Shown here: positions 59,881 through 64,000 of the stretch, one piece after another
How positions within the stretch are numbered: the stretch's first letter is position 1
Layout: each line of letters starts with the position of its first letter
Assembly (NCBI GenBank): GCA_024516155.1
Contig: JAJJXM010000045.1
Coordinates: 372,001-436,000 of the forward strand
Source of the DNA: Pyronema omphalodes
Lineage: Eukaryota; Ascomycota; Pezizomycetes; Pezizales; Pyronemataceae
Direction of reading: 5' to 3'
DNA: 64,000 bases
Made by a program: the position numbers and the translations under genes
Notes under the pieces: generated by a model
Databases searched by the model: none
What the model was told of the DNA's origin: nothing
Seen by the model: the letters and a program-made list of their open reading frames with translations, nothing else

Positions 59881-61505
59881 CATCAACTCCATCGCGGCGT
59901 CAAATATTGTGCTTGGTATCAAACCCTTTCCAGGTCATGCCGGCAGCAGAAAAACTTGGAACAACAAGGCCAAGGAAGCACGTCTTATGGTCATCCAATT
60001 GACAAGTCAATTGATTCAAGAGCACATTTCTCCACTGAAACAGCTCCGGAGATCTGGCGTGCCCTCGAACTCAAGTTCAACAACTCACAGGACCGTGGTG
60101 GTCAACGAAATCTCCGAGCCCAGTTGAGTCAGTGCACACCAAATACAAATGCAACAATGGACTCCTGGATTGCCTCGCTTACAGGTAATACGACTACCAC
60201 TTGCCAACACGGCGAGTGCCATTACCGAGAAGCCCCAGGTGATCATTTATCACTAACATGCCAGCCAATACTCTCTCCTACGCCCACAACTGGAAAAACC
60301 AAGTTCTCACCCTGGATGCGCTTACTCATTGGATCTTTGCCTACAATACCACCCTAGGAATGCACAACGCCCATGGCGTTGGCTCCCTTGGTGAGGCCTT
60401 CAGTGCCGCGATTGGGAAAGGTAGATGATGGTGCACACAGTGCTCAAGAAACACCACAACACCAGGACTGTTTCCAGAAACTTAACAACAATAATACTAA
60501 AACAACTATAATGATGGAAACAAGCGAAAACGATCTGACAACGACAACTCCGGTCCCTCAAACAACAAACTGATCTTAGTGTCATCATTGTGGTGAGAAA
60601 GGGCATATTGCCCTTGACTGTGCTATCCGGAAAAATGGCCAGCGTGCAAAGGAGATGACTCCAAGGCATCAGGACGTGCAAATGTTGCCACTCAAGATGA
60701 TGATGACCTTGGCTCTTTGACTCCCTGTGTTGACTACGCGCTCAGCGGATGTCCTGCTTTCAGCGCATTCCGCCTCCTCAGCTGACTCCATTTGGATAAT
60801 CGACTACGGAGCTACTCACCACTTGTGCAACATCTGCTCTCTGTTTGTCACCCTCCTCACCCGTTTCTGCCGTCCAGTTTCTATCAGACTGGGTGACTAT
60901 TCTACGCTCAGCGCTTCCACACAGGCACGATCTGTCTGTCCAACTGCCACTCTGTTACAGCCCTACTTGTTCCTGTTTTTCTGTTCTCTTTATTCTCTAT
61001 TCCCTTAGTTGACAATCTGGCTGGACCACAGAATGTTGAATAATGCTGTGTTATCTCTGACACTACGGACACAACCGTCATTTACGCTACAATGCAAGAT
61101 GACCTTTACCGCTGGACTCAAGATGGTTCTACTGTTTTAGTCACCACATGCTCGGGGCGTGTTACGTCTACACCTGCGACCAAACCACAAACCTTTATAC
61201 CTGCTCCGACACCGCTCCCCGAAAAGTGTCCCCTGGAATGACCTTGACCTGATAAACAGACTCTTCGAGTATTGAATCGACAGTTTCCCCAAGCTCAGAC
61301 CTCGAACTCTGCCGTTACATGGCATCGGAGACTCGGACATCTGCATTTCGCATCCCTAAAACATCTTCTGGGCAACAAAAACATCTCGGGGCCTGATATG
61401 CCTGATCACTGCGAACCATATGTCCTCGCCAAACAACGTCAGTCTGTTATACGAATGTCGACCACTCGCTCGACTATCCCTTTTGATGTCACGGCACACG
61501 GCTGA
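59881..61505 (+). pseudogene. Ty1/copia-like retrotransposon, 5' half only, decayed
   Basis: Collinear plus-strand pieces: a gag (UBN2-type) block with SIDSRAHFSTETAPEIWRAL and RNLRAQLSQC (60,000-60,140); a CCHC knuckle CHHCGEKGHIALDC at 60580-60621; the protease motif WIIDYGATHHLCN (about 60,790-60,830, with Tyr where Ser or Thr is usual after Asp); and a GAG-pre-integrase block WHRRLGHLHFASLKHLL (about 61,320-61,370). Protease before the pre-integrase domain and the motif types indicate copia. It stops near 61,505, before integrase and reverse transcriptase, where a GTTGTT repeat and a LINE begin. Multiple frame breaks make it inactive. Confidence 0.7.
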
Positions 61506-61514
61506 CGAGCCGGA

Positions 61515-61600
61515 TCGTTGTGTTGTGGTTGTGTTGTTGTCGCGTTGCTGTTGTGTTGTTGTTGTGTTGCCGTTGGGTTGTTGTTGTGTGCCGTGCCGTG
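61515..61600. repeat. GTTGTT-type microsatellite
   Basis: Degenerate (GTT/GTTGT) repeats between the copia remnant and the third LINE. On the minus strand they read as an ACAACA tract. Confidence 0.8.
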
Positions 61601-62318
61601 TTGATGATGGACTTGAAGATTGACTTGATGATGGATGACGTATCATGAGCCGTGAGGGCTGTGGCGTCGCACGATACTAGCTGGACGATGGAAAAAGGGA
61701 AAACGAAGACCATGTAGCGATGTTGCTTGACGGCCCACCAAGAGTGCTGGCCACTTTCTGTACATAAGGAGGCTTGCCTGCCCGTGGTTGGAGTTCTTCA
61801 TCAAACGTCTTGTCCTTGTCCTGTCTTCCTTCATAGGAATTCAGTCTTCTCTCTCTCGTGGACTCACATCACTCTTGTCCTTGTGCTTGTCCCTGTTTGC
61901 GTGTGCCGACCGTTCATTGTGCACTTCGGTCCTTGCCTGCCGTTCGGCTACTGGAGCCCTGCCAAGTCCTGTCCCCCCGGCCCTGTCCAGCGTGTCCCTC
62001 GAACTTCCGTTCGGCATACCTTGACGCTCTGTCCTATCCTTTATTTCGACCGACACGCATGACCCTGGCCGGTATCGAGCAGATACCCAGCAAAGAGCAA
62101 CCCCCCCCCCTGCCTTCTCAACAACGACACGGAAATCGCAAGATTGAATGTTCGGCAGCCTCAACTTACCTATTCGCAGCTTTTCCAGACCAGGCCCTCT
62201 CTTTTTCGTGGAGTCTTCAGCGAGAAAGAGTTTTTCCGTCCCCTGAGAAAAGCCCCGCGAACCGGTTCCATCAACACCATAACCCCACAAGCACGAAAAT
62301 CATCAATTCCAACGTGGA

Positions 62319-63143
62319 TTGTTCGCCTCTACACAAACAAACTTATTCCGAAACTCGGATGCCTACCCGATCCACCTTTGTGGAGAAACCACCTCTCCCT
62401 CCGATAAGGAACCCCCTCGGGCGCCCGCGAAGGGAAAACACGCTAACGCGGAGCCGCTTGAGTCCAGCGCGTCCGACGTTGAGATGCACGCAGACACGTG
62501 CTCTGGCGTCATCAAGGATTCCAGCGACGACGACGCGTCTCCTCGACACAGCTCCCCAATGCCAACTGCCCCCAACGCCACCACCGCCCACCCAAAACAC
62601 CCCATAACAAAAAACCAGCTCCCTGAAAACTTCGACACCACCAATCAACTGAGCAACAATGACCCAAAATACTCCATCCAACAAACAACAGGAAAACAAA
62701 AAACACGGCTCGCCGCCTCCACTGCACATACTATCACCCACATCGCCGAAGACTCCACCCCGGTTTCTCGAAGTGTTAAACGACTCCAACACGATATCGC
62801 CCCGATCAACCCCGCACGTCCCATGGTCGACGCCCTCGCTCAATCCATCGACATCCTCCACCACAATCTTGCTACCACTGCGGACATGTTTCGTCACGCC
62901 GACCAGACAACGAACGACAGAATCAACAAAGCGTTCAAGACAATCAACAAGAACCAGTCCTTCCTCCAATCCATCCATGATGCTGTCCAACTCCTCGCCC
63001 CGTCCCTCCTACCGAAAGGAAAAGCAACCGCCGTGTCCCCCACCGCCGTCTCCACATCCCCCAGCCCCTTGAGACCCCCAGCCCCGATACCCAGCCAGTT
63101 AACGGCCCTCTCGATTTACCCTCAAAACATGCCCCCCCCTTAG
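62319..63143 (+). CDS. LINE ORF1, N-terminal and central parts (copy 3)
   Basis: A 274-residue open frame. The first codon shown (ATG-less upstream part) may not be the true start. It has a Ser/Asp-rich segment (SGVIKDSSDDDASP), Thr/Pro-rich stretches and a helical segment (ALAQSIDILHHNLATTADMF, FKTINKNQSFLQSIHD) that may form a coiled coil, then a Pro-rich end. It is ORF1 of a Tad1-like element. Confidence 0.55.
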   Translation: MFASTQTNLFRNSDAYPIHLCGETTSPSDKEPPRAPAKGKHANAEPLESSASDVEMHADTCSGVIKDSSDDDASPRHSSPMPTAPNATTAHPKHPITKNQLPENFDTTNQLSNNDPKYSIQQTTGKQKTRLAASTAHTITHIAEDSTPVSRSVKRLQHDIAPINPARPMVDALAQSIDILHHNLATTADMFRHADQTTNDRINKAFKTINKNQSFLQSIHDAVQLLAPSLLPKGKATAVSPTAVSTSPSPLRPPAPIPSQLTALSIYPQNMPPP

Positions 63144-63239
63144 CGAAGCCGAGTACTGGACGCACCGGTGCTTGAACGCCGAAGCTGAACTCCGGAATAA
63201 CAATCATTCGAACAACGCAAGGTGACAGAATTCTTCACC

Positions 63240-63520
63240 GCCCGTCCCATTGACCAATACCGCAGGTGCTAGAAATTTGGACATCACCATGCAATCTGCC
63301 TAGCTGATAATGGTCCCGCTTCCGCGATATGCGCCGCCCCTCACCCCACCGAATATCACCAGTGCAGCCAGTGTCCCACAATCCAGGGCCGCCAATGTCA
63401 ACACACCCTCTACAAGTGTGTCAATTGTGTCACCGCTGGGCACACAGTCATTCACCATGCCGCATACAGCAACCGCTGCCCCATCAAAGTGAACGTCGTC
63501 AGGGAAGCCTGGCAGAAGAC
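63240..63520 (+). pseudogene. LINE ORF1 zinc-knuckle region (copy 3)
   Basis: After a stop at the end of the main ORF1 frame, Cys/His motifs follow: FGHHHAICLADN, then CSQCPTIQGRQC, and CVNCVTAGHTVIHHAAYSNR, in the pattern of Tad1 ORF1 C-termini. An in-frame TAG lies in the first knuckle near 63,271. Confidence 0.55.
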
Positions 63521-63639
63521 TCGCCCGGAGACAACATCCCTCGATGCCATCCCCGCCGAAATAAACCCCATCGCCGACACCACCATGACCGCTGATGAAC
63601 AGATACGACTCATCAGCAGCGACCGTTCGCATCGTGTCA

Positions 63640-64000
63640 CATAACACGAATCGTAGTGCCACCGGACTAACGACACTGCCAAACTCAGCAGGATCCAAAA
63701 TAGACATATTGATGGTACAAGAGATTAACGTCAAAGATCCCCAACGCAATCACACATCCAGATTTCCTTTTGTTACTTCTCCCCCCCGGCACCACAAAGT
63801 CAATTGCACTGCTGCATATATCTCTCGCCTCAACCCACATGTTCGAGTCACACCAAGACCGGACCTCAGCGGAAATCCTGTCATCCAGGTACTCGAGGTC
63901 AGCACCACACTCATTCCCTGCTTTTACCACGTAAATATCTATAAGAAAAAAGACCCCCAAACAAAATTATATACCGTCCCCCGCTCCCTTACGCCCCTCA
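63640..64000 (+). CDS. LINE ORF2 endonuclease, N-terminal part (copy 3), cut by window edge
   Basis: Reads NTNRSATGLTTLPNSAGSKI, then DILMVQEINVKD with the catalytic Glu intact, RFPFVTSPP, AAYISRLNPHVRVTPRPDLS, and VNIYKKKDP, open to the end of the window. It aligns block for block with 31229-31530 of copy 2. Since the frame is open for about 110 codons, this copy may be less decayed. Confidence 0.6.

Larger units (their letters stand above)
61640..64000 (+). mobile_element. Tad1-like LINE, 5' part, running off the window (copy 3)
   Basis: Contains a pyrimidine-rich leader, ORF1, zinc knuckles and the start of ORF2. Its endonuclease sequence is clearly homologous to that of the LINE at 29.1-35.2 kb but diverged. 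The 5' end near 61,640 is approximate, and the element continues past 64,000. Confidence 0.7.

Overview
The window looks like nuclear DNA of a filamentous ascomycete (Pezizomycotina). It has short GT-AG introns (about 50-190 bp), a fungal SAT4/Pth11-type rhodopsin-domain gene, an ER FKBP with a C-terminal KDEL, fungal-type chromoviral Ty3/gypsy elements, Tad1-like LINEs, PIF/Harbinger-like and hAT-like elements, and stop codons in a dead transposase that fit repeat-induced point mutation (RIP). The species cannot be fixed from the sequence. No rRNA, tRNA or CRISPR array was seen.

Layout. 1-4.4 kb: gene-poor DNA with a non-autonomous hAT element (578-1509, perfect 8-bp target duplication), a diverged tandem duplication and an 80-bp Tc1/mariner-like MITE flanked by TA. 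4.4-5.6 kb: a four-exon membrane protein gene on the minus strand with one apparent frameshift. 5.6-10.6 kb: AT-rich intergenic DNA. 10.66-12.67 kb: the only compact gene island, a three-exon FKBP2-type prolyl isomerase (plus) convergent with a two-exon mitochondrial TMEM70/186/223-like gene (minus, one apparent frameshift). 12.7-20.4 kb: mostly unassigned sequence with weak gene remnants.

20.4-40 kb is a graveyard of transposons: two unrelated PIF/Harbinger-like transposase pseudogenes (about 20.9-22.1 kb plus; 35.7-37.1 kb minus), a Tad1-like LINE ORF1 remnant (24.5-26.8 kb) and a nearly full-length decayed Tad1-like LINE (29.1-35.25 kb). 40.3-58.2 kb holds two complete copies of one chromodomain Ty3/gypsy family on the minus strand: copy A 40325-47995 (target duplication AGGAT) and copy B 50556-58240 (GCAGG). 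58.9-59.6 kb is a second hAT-like non-autonomous element. 59.9-61.5 kb is the 5' half of a decayed Ty1/copia element, and 61.6 kb to the edge is the 5' part of a third Tad1-like LINE.

The most interesting system is the gypsy family. Its gag-pol stop codon overlaps the ATG of a further reading frame (TAATG) in both copies. That frame encodes a Cys/His-rich, Arg-rich protein with no counterpart I recognise in standard chromoviruses. The site just inside the 5' LTR is complementary to a sequence inside the same LTR about 38 nt downstream of a TATA box, which suggests Tf1-like self-priming. Copy A interrupts an otherwise open reading frame. Differences between A and B, and the frame breaks in the two single-copy genes, are mainly single-base indels, so part of the apparent decay may be sequencing or assembly error.
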